From Aporhodopirellula sallentina SM41 (GTDB lineage: Bacteria; Planctomycetota; Planctomycetia; Pirellulales; Pirellulaceae), in assembly GCF_000346505.1 (NCBI RefSeq), contig NZ_ANOH01000263.1, positions 1 through 64,000 of the forward strand: a stretch of 64,000 nucleotides of DNA, given 5' to 3'. The notes under the pieces are model-generated. The model was not told the origin of the DNA. It made no database searches and saw nothing but the letters and a program-made list of their open reading frames with translations. Below, one piece after another: positions 46,773 to 55,549 of the stretch (positions are counted from its first letter, which is position 1; the number at the start of each line of letters is the position of its first letter). The position numbers and the translations under genes are program-made.

Positions 46773-47089
46773 GGCTTCTCATCCAAGCTGCATTCACATT
46801 CAAAACGTTGGCATCCGGGGCACCCCTGCCCGTATTTCGCCGACAAAGCCTCGGCCAAGTTCACGTCGGCGACGTTCGCGATGGTGAACAACCAAGCGAT
46901 CACGTCGGCAAATTCTTCCTGCAGGTTTTCTCGATCGTTGCCTCGCAGAGCCGACGCCAACTCGCCAACCTCTTCCATCAACCACATGAAGGTGCCGTCG
47001 ATGCCACGCGCAACGTCTTTGTCGTAATACATCTTGCGGATGTGCTGCTGCAAATCTTCGATAGAAAGATCGCGGGTGGATTTCGGCAT
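46769..47089 (-). CDS. MazG-like nucleotide pyrophosphohydrolase
   Basis: 106 residues from the ATG at 47089; an in-frame ATG 15 bp upstream is possible. WLMEEVGELASALRG carries the E-x-x-E-x-E-like metal site of MazG/all-alpha NTP-PPases, and LQEEFADVIAWLFTIANVADV supplies the second metal site (EExxD). The C-terminus is a Cys-rich tail (CPGCQRFECEC) that could bind zinc, an addition to the usual MazG core. The start codon of the membrane protein overlaps its stop. Role: hydrolysis of non-canonical NTPs, inferred from family. Confidence 0.82.
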   Translation of the reverse strand: MPKSTRDLSIEDLQQHIRKMYYDKDVARGIDGTFMWLMEEVGELASALRGNDRENLQEEFADVIAWLFTIANVADVNLAEALSAKYGQGCPGCQRFECECSLDEKP

Positions 47090-47355
47090 GTTAAATTGAC
47101 GCAATAGACGAGGTGTTTGGAGCGACCGGGCCCACTCGTTTCGGAAAAACGCATAAAATCCGGGTCACAATCTGGCCAGCTCATGGGCCTGGACGGGATG
47201 ACGCTTTATCCTTCACGGGCGAACGCGTGTCCAAACAGTCTAACGTGGTATTTCGTTGGAGGGAGACCGGGCCTGGGAACGGCCAGTCGCCAGACGTTCA
47301 CACGAGGCATTTTGTTCGCTCGAATCCGCCTTTTTGCGTAGGACTTTCCTCTTTC

Positions 47356-48477
47356 ATGCCCGAGTCTTCCCTGAATCGCTACCCGTTCTATTGTCCGCGG
47401 TTCTGGCATGGGATGCGGCCATCTGCGTGGTGGCGGCTGCTGCGACGTGGAGGGTTCGCCATTAGCCCCTCTCGAGTGCCGTTGGCATGCTCGGTTTCAA
47501 CGGCCACCCCGTTCAACACCCTGCTAATGGGGATGCAGAACCTCATCTACCGTCGCCGAATTCGCGAAGCCGAACTGCACGGGCCGCCGGTTTTCATCAT
47601 CGGGCACTGGCGCAGCGGCACGACGCTGCTGCATGAGTTGATGGTCCGGGACGAACGATTCAGCAGCCCGTCGACGTTTCAATGTTTCGCACCGTCGCAT
47701 TTCCTGCTGACCGAGTGGTTCTTTCAGCGATTCGCCAAGTGGCTGCTGCCGGGCAAGCGGCCGATGGACAACATGGACACCGGATGGGACCGGCCACAGG
47801 AGGACGAATTCGCACTGGTCAACCTCGGATTGCCATCGCCCTATCGCCGGATTGCTTTCCCACGGGAGGGCGCCGTCGACATGGAGTACTTGGATTTCGA
47901 AGGGGTCGATGAAGCCGCACGCCAGCAATGGGTCGACACGCTACGGTCGTTTCTTCACCGCGTGAGCGCATCGACGACGCGGCCGCTCGTCATCAAGAGT
48001 CCAACGCACACCGGCCGGGTGGGACATCTCGCTGCCGCGTTCCCTCAGGCGAGGTTCATTCACATCACACGCGACCCGAGGGCGTTGTTCCCCAGCACGT
48101 GCCGATTGTGGCGTAGCCTCGACGACGTTCAAGGACTCCAAGCCCCCGCGCCAACCAGCGACGACGGGATCGAAGAATATGTCCTCGATTGCCTGGAAAA
48201 AATGTACCGCGCCTTCCATCAACAAAAACAGCAAATCGACCAGCATCACCTGATCAACATTCGGTACGAAGACCTGATTGCCGATCCGGTGGACACTCTA
48301 CAAACCATCTACGATTCGCTGCGCCTGGCGGACTTTGAAACGGTCCGCGAAGACATCCAAACCTGGGCCGAAACCGAACACAAGTCCTACCAAACCAACG
48401 CTCACCAACTATCCTCGGAACAAGAAAAATTGCTTCGAGAGCGTTGGGGCGAATACTTCGACGAGTACGGCTATTGA
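47356..48477 (+). CDS. Sulfotransferase family protein
   Basis: 373 residues from the ATG at 47356; longer upstream frame is possible but rich in Ser/Arg and without recognisable sequence. PVFIIGHWRSGTTLLHELMV is the PAPS-binding P-loop-like motif of sulfotransferases, FIHITRDPRALFPSTCRLW the second motif (R-D-P-x-x-x-x-x-S), and RYEDLIADPVDTLQTIY the conserved C-terminal region. No signal peptide. PAPS-dependent transfer is inferred; the acceptor is unknown. It stands alone and divergent from the MazG-like operon. Confidence 0.9.
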   Translation: MPESSLNRYPFYCPRFWHGMRPSAWWRLLRRGGFAISPSRVPLACSVSTATPFNTLLMGMQNLIYRRRIREAELHGPPVFIIGHWRSGTTLLHELMVRDERFSSPSTFQCFAPSHFLLTEWFFQRFAKWLLPGKRPMDNMDTGWDRPQEDEFALVNLGLPSPYRRIAFPREGAVDMEYLDFEGVDEAARQQWVDTLRSFLHRVSASTTRPLVIKSPTHTGRVGHLAAAFPQARFIHITRDPRALFPSTCRLWRSLDDVQGLQAPAPTSDDGIEEYVLDCLEKMYRAFHQQKQQIDQHHLINIRYEDLIADPVDTLQTIYDSLRLADFETVREDIQTWAETEHKSYQTNAHQLSSEQEKLLRERWGEYFDEYGY

Positions 48478-48634
48478 TCGGGCCGATCGCTCACGATTAA
48501 AGAGACAGCATGAGCGTGCAGGGGCTCGCCTGAGCAGCAGCATGGATGCAGCAGGATTCAGTCCATCTGCTCGGTAACCGAGTCCGATCGCCAGCCCAAT
48601 CCGAACCACCTTCTTTCTAAACGAGTGCACCGCG

Positions 48635-50164
48635 ATGACCTTTACGGAACATCAAACCTCACTACTGCATTGGTTTCGAGCACGCGATTTTCATGCATTA
48701 AAAGGTCGTGCGTCAGGTCGTGTTCTGGCAAATGGATTCGTGCAGACCACAGGGCTCATTCAGATTGCGGGACTCGCGTTTGCAATCAGCATCGTCGGCT
48801 GCTCGAGCCAAACGAAGACGCCGCCTGCCGACGACACCGCCGCCGCGGTCGATAGTTCCACTGAGTTGCCGGCGCAAGAAGACACGACGCAGAAGAAAGA
48901 CGACGCCCCGTTTGTTTTTGAGGCGCAGGCGTATGAAGCGAGTGCTGAACAGTTGCTCGATGCCCGGCTGCCAATCGAACAAACGAGCGAAGGTTGGATT
49001 CGACTCTTCGATGGACACACCATGTTCGGATGGGTGATCGCCGGCGAAGCCAACTGGAGAATCGAAAACAACGCTCTCGTTGCCGACCGAGGCCGGCCAT
49101 GCTTGCTGACAACAACGACACAGTGGTCGGACTACGAACTCGAATTGGAGTTTCGTTGCGACACAGAAACCAACTCAGGCGTCTTTCTTCGGACAGAAAT
49201 CGAGCCGCGTGATGTCGCGTCGCGGTGTTTCGAAGTGAACATCGCACCGCAAGACAACCCATTCCCGACCGGTGGCATTGTACAGCGCAAAAAGGGAACA
49301 CCCTTTACAACTTCGTCGGACCAATGGCACACGATGAACATGGTTTGTGATGGGAAAAACGTCACCGTCAAAATCGACGAAAAAACAACCTGCGAACTCG
49401 TTGACGCAGAGTCCGCTGCCAGAGGTTACATCGGGTTGCAGTTTCGTTCGGGCAAGATCCAATTCCGCAACATCCGTTTACGTCCGATCGGACTGGAAAA
49501 CCTGATCGACGAAGAACTCACCCGATGGAAACAGTATCCCGAGATGCCAGGCGATTTCACCGTCAACGACAAAGAACACTTGGTCGTCGATGGCGGGAAA
49601 CAACAACTCGAATCAAACGACACTTACGGCGACTTCGTACTTCTCGCCGATTACAAGATGGACAACCCAAAGTCGAACTCGGGAATCTTCTTTCGATCCA
49701 TCCCTGGCGACGAGATGATGGGATACGAGTGCCAAGTCAACAACGAAACCGTTGACGACAATCCGCTGCAACCGGCGGACTGTGGCGCCGGCGGTATCTT
49801 TCGCAGACAGAACGCAAGGATTGTCGCGGGGGAACCGAAGCGTTGGAATTCAATCCTTTTATCGGCCGACGGATCGCACTTCGCGGCTTGGGTGAACGGC
49901 CTGCAAGTGACCGACGTTTACGATGATCGCAAAATGCACGAGAACCCTCGCAAAGGCCTGCGTCTCCAACCGGGAACCATCATCATCCAAGGCCACGACG
50001 AAACGACCCAAGCGACGTATCGTCAGTTGTCCATCACGCCGTTGCCGGCACCTGAGCCTGTAACTTCCGACAGCCCCGTGTCGTCCAACAGCCCTGAATC
50101 CTCTGAAAACCCAGTGTCTTCTGAGAGCTCGGCGTCTTCTGAAAACAAAGATGAAAGCGAGTAG
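48635..50164 (+). CDS. Lipoprotein with two DUF1080 (3-keto-disaccharide hydrolase-like) domains
   Basis: 509 residues. A long N-terminal n-region leads to a hydrophobic stretch and a lipobox AISIVGC (Cys 56); a GTG at 48722 would give a shorter n-region. Two beta-sandwich domains follow: the first begins GWIRLFDGHTMFGW with NSGVFLRTEIE, the second has NSGIFFRSIPGDEMMGYECQ. The family includes glycoside-binding or hydrolysing enzymes on the cell surface. The last ~45 residues are Ser/Pro/Glu repeats. The stop overlaps the start of the TIM-barrel gene by 14 bp. Confidence 0.85.
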   Translation: MTFTEHQTSLLHWFRARDFHALKGRASGRVLANGFVQTTGLIQIAGLAFAISIVGCSSQTKTPPADDTAAAVDSSTELPAQEDTTQKKDDAPFVFEAQAYEASAEQLLDARLPIEQTSEGWIRLFDGHTMFGWVIAGEANWRIENNALVADRGRPCLLTTTTQWSDYELELEFRCDTETNSGVFLRTEIEPRDVASRCFEVNIAPQDNPFPTGGIVQRKKGTPFTTSSDQWHTMNMVCDGKNVTVKIDEKTTCELVDAESAARGYIGLQFRSGKIQFRNIRLRPIGLENLIDEELTRWKQYPEMPGDFTVNDKEHLVVDGGKQQLESNDTYGDFVLLADYKMDNPKSNSGIFFRSIPGDEMMGYECQVNNETVDDNPLQPADCGAGGIFRRQNARIVAGEPKRWNSILLSADGSHFAAWVNGLQVTDVYDDRKMHENPRKGLRLQPGTIIIQGHDETTQATYRQLSITPLPAPEPVTSDSPVSSNSPESSENPVSSESSASSENKDESE

Positions 50165-51215
50165 AAACGTGGTGCCCGGTCAATCTCGACGCCGATTCCT
50201 TCAGTCCACCAGCCGAGGCCTCCTTGAGTCGGGTTTGTTCGCCGGCGTCTTTGCCTCCATGGCTAGCGCGTGCCGAGCCGACTCGCCAACGGACCACAAC
50301 GAGCCCGCCGATCACACTCACTCGGCGAAAGAGACCCAGACGCCCGAAATCGCTCTCAACACGAGCACGATCCGTGGCCATGGGCTCCCCGTTGATCAGC
50401 AGATTCGCGTCACCGCCGACGCAGGTTTTGATGCCATTGAACCGTGGATCCGCGATTTACGGGCGTACGTTGACGGTGGCGGCAGGCTTCGCGATCTTCG
50501 TCAACAACTCGATGACTCAGGCATTCGGGTCGCAGGAGCGATCGGTTTCGCACGGTGGATTGTCAACGAACCGGCGGAGCGACAAGCCGGGCTCGATGAA
50601 GCGCGACGCGACATGGAATTGGTTCGCGAATTGGGCGGAACCATGATGGCGGCTCCTCCGATTGGTGCCCATAACGTGAACGCGTTGCGTCAAAACGGTC
50701 CGATTGAGTTGCCTGTTATCGCGGAACGCTATCGAACGCTTCTCCAGCTCGGCGAAGAAGTCGGCGTGACTCCGCTGCTCGAGTTGTGGGGGTTCTCGCC
50801 GACGTTGAGTCGTTTGGGGGAGTTGGCCTACGTGGCCACCGCGGCCGAACATCCAAACGCTGCCGTGCTGCCTGACTTCTATCACATTTACAAAGGAGGT
50901 AACGATCTGCAGTCACTCGCCATGATCGAAGCCTCCCGGATGCCGTTGTTCCATATCAACGACTACCCCAGCGAACCACCAATCGAAACCATTGCGGATA
51001 AAGACCGCGTCTTCCCCGGCGACGGCGTATGTCCTCTCGTGGATACGATTGCGATGCTGCTCCAGAACGGTTTCTCGGGCACGTTTTCGCTCGAACTGTT
51101 TAACCCCGAATACTGGAAACAGCCGGTCGCGGAAGTAACGCGTGAGGGTTACCGCAAGTCGAAACTGGTGATCGAAGCGGCCATCGCTAAGGCAACCGCA
51201 GACTCGCAATCGTAA
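50151..51215 (+). CDS. Tat-exported sugar isomerase/epimerase-like TIM barrel protein
   Basis: 354 residues. The twin-arginine signal SRRRFLQS (12-19) and a hydrophobic stretch direct folded export. The barrel has the xylose-isomerase-like pattern: EIALNTSTIRGHG (first strand), TPLLELWGFSP (metal-binding Glu), AVLPDFYHIYKGG (Asp, His), FHINDYPSE (His) and TFSLELFNPEYW (Glu). These residues fit a divalent-metal site. It overlaps the DUF1080 lipoprotein gene, so the two probably act on the same sugar at the cell surface or periplasm. Its 3' end overlaps by 29 bp with the convergent gene ending at 51187. Confidence 0.82.
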   Translation: MKASRNVVPGQSRRRFLQSTSRGLLESGLFAGVFASMASACRADSPTDHNEPADHTHSAKETQTPEIALNTSTIRGHGLPVDQQIRVTADAGFDAIEPWIRDLRAYVDGGGRLRDLRQQLDDSGIRVAGAIGFARWIVNEPAERQAGLDEARRDMELVRELGGTMMAAPPIGAHNVNALRQNGPIELPVIAERYRTLLQLGEEVGVTPLLELWGFSPTLSRLGELAYVATAAEHPNAAVLPDFYHIYKGGNDLQSLAMIEASRMPLFHINDYPSEPPIETIADKDRVFPGDGVCPLVDTIAMLLQNGFSGTFSLELFNPEYWKQPVAEVTREGYRKSKLVIEAAIAKATADSQS

Positions 51216-52575
51216 ACGGAATCCGCTGCTGTTCGATTTGGTAGTGCTGGCGCACGATCTCCATATCGATCCCCGCACGCCGCCGAGCCTCCGCGATAGT
51301 CAGTGAACGCAGTTCCTTGAGCGGTTGTTTGTACAAATCCGCTGCACCGGTTTTCTTTCCACACTGGACGCCCAAATCAAACGCGGGCTGCAGAAATCCA
51401 GGGATTCGATACGGTTCGGGATACACGCGAGCCATCAAAAACTTGAACGCGTGATACTGAATACGGCTCACTTTCTTTGCCGTCCCCATCGCGAATCCGA
51501 GCACAAACGCTTCGTCTTGGTCCTGCAAACCGCGTCCGAGAAGGACATGCAGCACGTCATGATCGTGCAAGTCAATGGCTCCGCGAAACCGGATCGGGCT
51601 GGTCGGATTTTCAAACAGCCGAACGATCCAAGGAATCGCTGAGGCGGGCGCCGCGGGCATCGACTCGATCAGTTCACCGACCGTACGATCGTCGTCATCG
51701 ACACCGGGATACCATGCCAACCAAAGATCCGTCTCGGTGTAGTGTTTTCGAGGACGACCGTCCTCATCGTACAACCAAACACTGGTATCAAAGAGGCTGA
51801 GAATTGTTTCAGGTCGCGGTTGATTCGACGCCGTGATCACCGCGGCTGACGAACCGAGATTCAAATAGTCTAAGACGATACTCTCGATCTCGAGCATGAC
51901 CGACGGCTTGGTATCCGACAGGCCGCCGGACCGAGACAGACACTCCGAGATTTCCAACATCGCATCGCGAGACCACTGGCGAAGCACCTTTTGATTGTTC
52001 GCTCGGTATTCGCGTTTCAGCAATCCGGCATGGTTCGCGGCACGGATGGTTGCCAACGTCAGCGCGATGTCAGACGATTCGGCGTTGGCTCGCCCGGACC
52101 CGCGGGCCGATGCCTCCCAATCGACCGCGTCGGATTGATCGGACACCGCAACAACACACCGGCAAGCTCCGTCGACGTCTTCACGTTGATGCGAAATCAC
52201 ATGCAACGGCTTTCGACAAAGCATCGACACCGCTCCCGCGATCGCCAGAATATCCGACTCCCCGCGAGCAACGAGCACTTCACCGCCGGCGTCCGCCCAC
52301 CGATCACCGTTCCCGTCTGCAGGGGCCTGTTCTTCGTCGGCGATTGGTTTGGGCGGCGCGATCCGCGTCCGCGGTTCGGCTTCTTTGGGAGACGTTTTGT
52401 CGCCGGTCGCCACAATCTGCTCGGCGACTTCTTCCACGGGAAAACGCGTGAGCCGTTTAACGCGCAGCCTGCACTCAACGGTCTCCGGTGGCGTGCCGGA
52501 AACGTCCACTTCACGCACCTCCACCATCGCAATACGCAGTGGCAAAGTTTGCCGGGAAGAAAGTTGTTCCGACAT
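51187..52575 (-). CDS. Protein of unknown function with COQ4-type HDxxHx11E motif
   Basis: 462 residues, no signal peptide. The C-terminal third contains H339-D340-x-x-H343 followed by exactly 11 residues to E355, the zinc-binding HDxxHx11E signature of COQ4. Around it, VLHVLLGRGLQDQDEAFVLG and the helices FAMGTAKKVS and HAFKFLMARVYPEPYR are also COQ4-like in order. The N-terminal ~330 residues (with a Ser/Ala-rich 60-residue linker near 60-90) are unrelated and unrecognised. COQ4 acts in ubiquinone biosynthesis; planctomycetes generally make menaquinone, so the role must differ. It stands alone between the sugar gene and the dehydrogenase gene. Confidence 0.55.
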   Translation of the reverse strand: MSEQLSSRQTLPLRIAMVEVREVDVSGTPPETVECRLRVKRLTRFPVEEVAEQIVATGDKTSPKEAEPRTRIAPPKPIADEEQAPADGNGDRWADAGGEVLVARGESDILAIAGAVSMLCRKPLHVISHQREDVDGACRCVVAVSDQSDAVDWEASARGSGRANAESSDIALTLATIRAANHAGLLKREYRANNQKVLRQWSRDAMLEISECLSRSGGLSDTKPSVMLEIESIVLDYLNLGSSAAVITASNQPRPETILSLFDTSVWLYDEDGRPRKHYTETDLWLAWYPGVDDDDRTVGELIESMPAAPASAIPWIVRLFENPTSPIRFRGAIDLHDHDVLHVLLGRGLQDQDEAFVLGFAMGTAKKVSRIQYHAFKFLMARVYPEPYRIPGFLQPAFDLGVQCGKKTGAADLYKQPLKELRSLTIAEARRRAGIDMEIVRQHYQIEQQRIPFTIASLRLP

Positions 52576-52879
52576 GGAAATTCCTTGGGGACGAAATCAC
52601 CACACTGTTTCACTCTACAGAGCCTGCAGAGTCGCATTACACATTATACGCTTTCCCCGAAACGATGGTTTCTCGCAAGATCACCCACATCGCATGAAAT
52701 GCTCGACCTTTCTCGATCGTCACGCCCACCCGAAAGCACGCCCACTCTAAAAGATTGTCACATCCCCCCGGAACGTGCGAATCCTGCCGCAAACGCTCCG
52801 CCTCCTGTATTCCTGTGATCTTTGATACGATCGACGCGTCCGCCGTCAGCCCCATTTCTGCACCCGTGTTCCGACTTTC
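52576..52879. other. Divergent intergenic region
   Basis: 304 bp between the COQ4-like gene and the dehydrogenase gene. No convincing frame or hairpin stands out. Promoters for both genes must be here, but none can be drawn confidently. Confidence 0.35.
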
Positions 52880-53953
52880 ATGATGAACGACCAAACATTC
52901 GAAACGATTCGACGCATCGTTTTGTGCTATCCCGTCGAGTCACATCACGTGACGCAAATCAAAGAAACACTCGTCGCATGCAAAGACGATCCCGCTATCC
53001 CGATGAATCACGACATTGAGGTGATCGACGCGGGCCAGGAACGGGTTGATGAGATGTTGCCTACCGCGGATATCTTTATCGGTCACGCCAAGGTGCCGGT
53101 GGATTGGGACCGTGCTCTCGCTACAAAACGACTGCGATGGATTCAGTCTTCCGCCGCAGGCCTCGACCATTGCTTGGTCCCCGGCGTCATCGCCGATCCC
53201 GATATTATCGTCAGCAGCGCGTCGGGACTGTTTGCCCCACAGGTTGCCGAGCAAACCTTTGCGTTGCTGTTCGGGCTGCTTCGACGCATCGGGCTGTTTG
53301 AGCGGGCTCGTCAAATTCCCGAGTTCATCCGTCGCCCGACCGACGACCTTCGGGGAAAGACCGTTGGAATCGTGGGACTCGGTGGTAACGGACGCGAGAT
53401 TGCCAAGATGCTCCGACCTTGGGAGGTCAAGATTCTCGCGACCGACTACTACCCCGAAAACCAACCGGCCGATGTTGATGAGTTGTGGCCGACCAGCCGA
53501 ACCGATGAACTATTCGCATCGTCCGACATTGTGATTTTGACCTTGCCGCTGAATGCATCGACGCGGCACTACGTCGGTGAAAAGCAATTCGCGGCGATGA
53601 AACCCGGCAGCTACTTCGTGAACGTTGCCCGTGGAGCGGTTGTCGATGAGGCGGCACTTGTCGCGGCGCTCTCCCGTGGACACCTCGCCGCTGCCGGTGT
53701 CGACGTGACCGAAACGGAACCTCTGCCGCCGGAGAGTCCGTTGTGGACCGACCCAAACGTACTAATCACTCCGCATGTCGGCGCGCAGTCCTATCGCCGC
53801 GTTGACGACACGACGGATCTCGTCTGCCTGAACCTTCGGCGGTATTTTTCGGGCCTGCCGATTTACAACCGCGTCGACAAAACCCTTGGTTTTCCGCACC
53901 CGAGCGATTCATACCGAGTTGCCTCCGCCGAGGCGACGAACACATCAATTTGA
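52880..53953 (+). CDS. D-isomer-specific 2-hydroxyacid dehydrogenase
   Basis: 357 residues. The NAD-binding motif GIVGLGGNGREIAKML and the conserved catalytic set are visible: Arg in NVARGAVVDEAALVAAL, Glu near TETEPLPPESPLW, and His in LITPHVGAQSYR. Cytoplasmic oxidoreductase acting on a D-2-hydroxyacid or the corresponding 2-ketoacid; the specific substrate is not decidable. The substrate-binding half (1-140) starts with a strand like RRIVLCYPVESHHVTQI. The nearest downstream feature is a hairpin at 54015-54041. Confidence 0.9.
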   Translation: MMNDQTFETIRRIVLCYPVESHHVTQIKETLVACKDDPAIPMNHDIEVIDAGQERVDEMLPTADIFIGHAKVPVDWDRALATKRLRWIQSSAAGLDHCLVPGVIADPDIIVSSASGLFAPQVAEQTFALLFGLLRRIGLFERARQIPEFIRRPTDDLRGKTVGIVGLGGNGREIAKMLRPWEVKILATDYYPENQPADVDELWPTSRTDELFASSDIVILTLPLNASTRHYVGEKQFAAMKPGSYFVNVARGAVVDEAALVAALSRGHLAAAGVDVTETEPLPPESPLWTDPNVLITPHVGAQSYRRVDDTTDLVCLNLRRYFSGLPIYNRVDKTLGFPHPSDSYRVASAEATNTSI

Positions 53954-54400
53954 ACATCCGAACCGATTCATTTTCCCAGCCGATTAATTATTCGAACTGA
54001 CGAATGACTCAAAAGAGGCCGCCGAGCCCTTCGGGCGCCTCGCAATTCCTTTCAACCGACGAGTTTGACCGTGAGCAGCAACCGCCCGCCGAATCCGTCC
54101 CATGCCATCGTCACGCACAGCGGACGTGCCGTCGGTCCAATGATGATGCCCGAACAAAACGGGGAATCATTCGTGGAAGAATTTAACCGCACCTACCGGT
54201 CCATCGGGCTGTCGGTGACGCTGAACGAACATGGACGCCCTTTAGTATCCCAGGTGAAAGGTTTACACTCTCCGATCGAGTGCAGCTCTCCCGGACACGT
54301 CGATGCCGTCGCATCGGGAACCGCGTGATCATGCACCCATGCGTCGGCACCGCGCCAACGCGATTGTGACTTTGACCGGGCGATTTTGATCGAGAATACC
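53954..54400. other. Intergenic region with hairpin and a weak small frame
   Basis: About 450 bp. GAGGC...GCCC-TTC-GGGC-GCCTC (about 54015-54041) forms a hairpin with a one-sided bulge and may terminate the dehydrogenase gene. A frame from GTG/ATG at 54065-54071 to 54328 (84-87 residues, SVTLNEHGRPLVSQVKG) is possible but has no family or ribosome site. Just left of the ATG at 54401 lies no clear Shine-Dalgarno. Confidence 0.35.
54065..54328 (+). CDS. Possible small hypothetical protein
   Basis: A frame of up to 87 residues with ordinary composition in the middle (EEFNRTYRSIGLSVTLNEHG). Start choice is open between 54065 and GTG 54071. No recognised family, no terminator directly after. Kept only because it is the longest plus-strand frame in this gap. 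Confidence 0.25.
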   Translation: MTVSSNRPPNPSHAIVTHSGRAVGPMMMPEQNGESFVEEFNRTYRSIGLSVTLNEHGRPLVSQVKGLHSPIECSSPGHVDAVASGTA

Positions 54401-54769
54401 ATGAGTGATGCAAAAGTACGTGGCGTTGTCCACTTGATTGAGGAAACTAAAACCTACGGACAGAAAGGTTTTCGCAAACGGCTAGTCGTTTTGGAACAGG
54501 ACAAAGGCAGCTTCACGAACTACGTTCCCGTGGAATTCACTCGCGACGCATGCGACAGCGTAGACGAAATGAAAAAAGGTGACGAAGTCGAAGTGACCTA
54601 CCGCCTGAACGGCCGGCGTTGGCAAAAAGACGCCAACAGTGAGGTGAAATTCTTCGTCAACGTGGAGGCGATGTCATTCCAGGTGGTTGGCGGTGGCGGA
54701 GCATCCGCCGGATCGGCCAACGACGCCTTCGCCGAAGCAGGTGGGGAAGAAGACGACGCACCGTTCTAA
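54401..54769 (+). CDS. DUF3127 protein with SSB-like acidic C-terminal tip
   Basis: 122 residues from the ATG at 54401; a TTG 15 bp upstream is the alternative. VRGVVHLIEETKTYGQKGFRKRLVVLEQ and the later VTYRLNGRRWQ... are the OB-fold strands of DUF3127. A Gly/Ser-rich linker (VVGGGGASAGSANDAF) ends in EAGGEEDDAPF, which mimics the acidic PF tip with which SSB recruits replication and repair proteins. The combination suggests a single-stranded nucleic-acid-binding protein, which is inference. It is a monocistronic gene followed by the sigma-factor operon 180 bp later. Confidence 0.75.
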   Translation: MSDAKVRGVVHLIEETKTYGQKGFRKRLVVLEQDKGSFTNYVPVEFTRDACDSVDEMKKGDEVEVTYRLNGRRWQKDANSEVKFFVNVEAMSFQVVGGGGASAGSANDAFAEAGGEEDDAPF

Positions 54770-54881
54770 AGCGAGGCGACCACCGTCGTTACAGCGATAA
54801 AGCCTGCAAACAAAGCCAGCAAACTGTGCTGGCACAGGGGTTGGCAAACCCAGCCGGCGAAAGCGGGCTGAGCCCCCGCCG

Positions 54882-54905
54882 CGAAGTTTTCTCGAAATAA
54901 CTTCG
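54882..54905. promoter_or_regulatory. Inverted repeat upstream of the sigma-factor operon
   Basis: CGAAGTT (54882-54888) and AACTTCG (54899-54905), 7-bp arms with 10-bp spacing, lie 45 bp before the operon's first start codon. It could be an operator for autoregulation or an RNA hairpin. No matching factor is known. Confidence 0.4.
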
Positions 54906-54949
54906 TAATAATTAGACAAACCTCGCCCCAACGCGCATCTTGTGGGGTG

Positions 54950-55549
54950 ATGAACCAATTTACCCCACCGCCGTCCGGCGCCACCTTCTCCCAGCGGGTG
55001 CGCACGTCCGCTCGCCAGCTCGCTGAGCTCGGCGAGGATTCCATCAGCGGATTGATCGACCTGACCTCGTTGCGGTTGGTGCGTTTCGCAACCACCCTAA
55101 CGCGGAACCAACACGACGCCGAGGATGCGGTTCAGGCAACGTTGGTCAAGATTGCGGCTCAACCCAAACGCCTGCATCAATGCACGGATCCGTGGGCCTA
55201 TCTGCTCCGCATGGTTCGCAACGAATCAATGCTGATCATGAGGCGACGTCCCCGCTGGAACCTGATCGGTGATGTATGTGACCTGCTAACACGCTGCCGC
55301 GTCGATGAACTCGAACGCGAGGAAAGCTACCGCGAAATTTGGCGGGCGATGCGGAAATTGCCGACGCAGCAAAGCGAAGTCGTTGTGCTGAAGATCTGGG
55401 AGGAGATGACGTTCGCTGAAATCGCCGGCGTCCTGGACATCTCCCCTTCGACCGCAGCGAGCCGGTATCGATACGCGATCGCGAAACTCAACTGCCAACT
55501 TCGCGAAAATCTTTCCCAACCGCACGAGGATCTGCAACAGCATGTTTGA
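54950..55549 (+). CDS. RNA polymerase sigma-70 family factor (ECF-like)
   Basis: 199 residues from ATG 54950 (GTG directly before it at 54947 is an alternative). Region 2 is VRFATTLTRNQHDAEDAVQATLVKIA with the DAEDAVQ core; region 4 is LPTQQSEVVVLKIWEEMTFAEIAGVLDISPSTAASRYRYAIAKL, the helix-turn-helix that reads -35. No region 3, as in ECF factors. First gene of an operon that overlaps into the GspF-like and pilin-like genes; it may direct RNA polymerase to its own or other promoters. The second gene (55542) may be its membrane-bound regulator. Confidence 0.92.
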   Translation: MNQFTPPPSGATFSQRVRTSARQLAELGEDSISGLIDLTSLRLVRFATTLTRNQHDAEDAVQATLVKIAAQPKRLHQCTDPWAYLLRMVRNESMLIMRRRPRWNLIGDVCDLLTRCRVDELEREESYREIWRAMRKLPTQQSEVVVLKIWEEMTFAEIAGVLDISPSTAASRYRYAIAKLNCQLRENLSQPHEDLQQHV

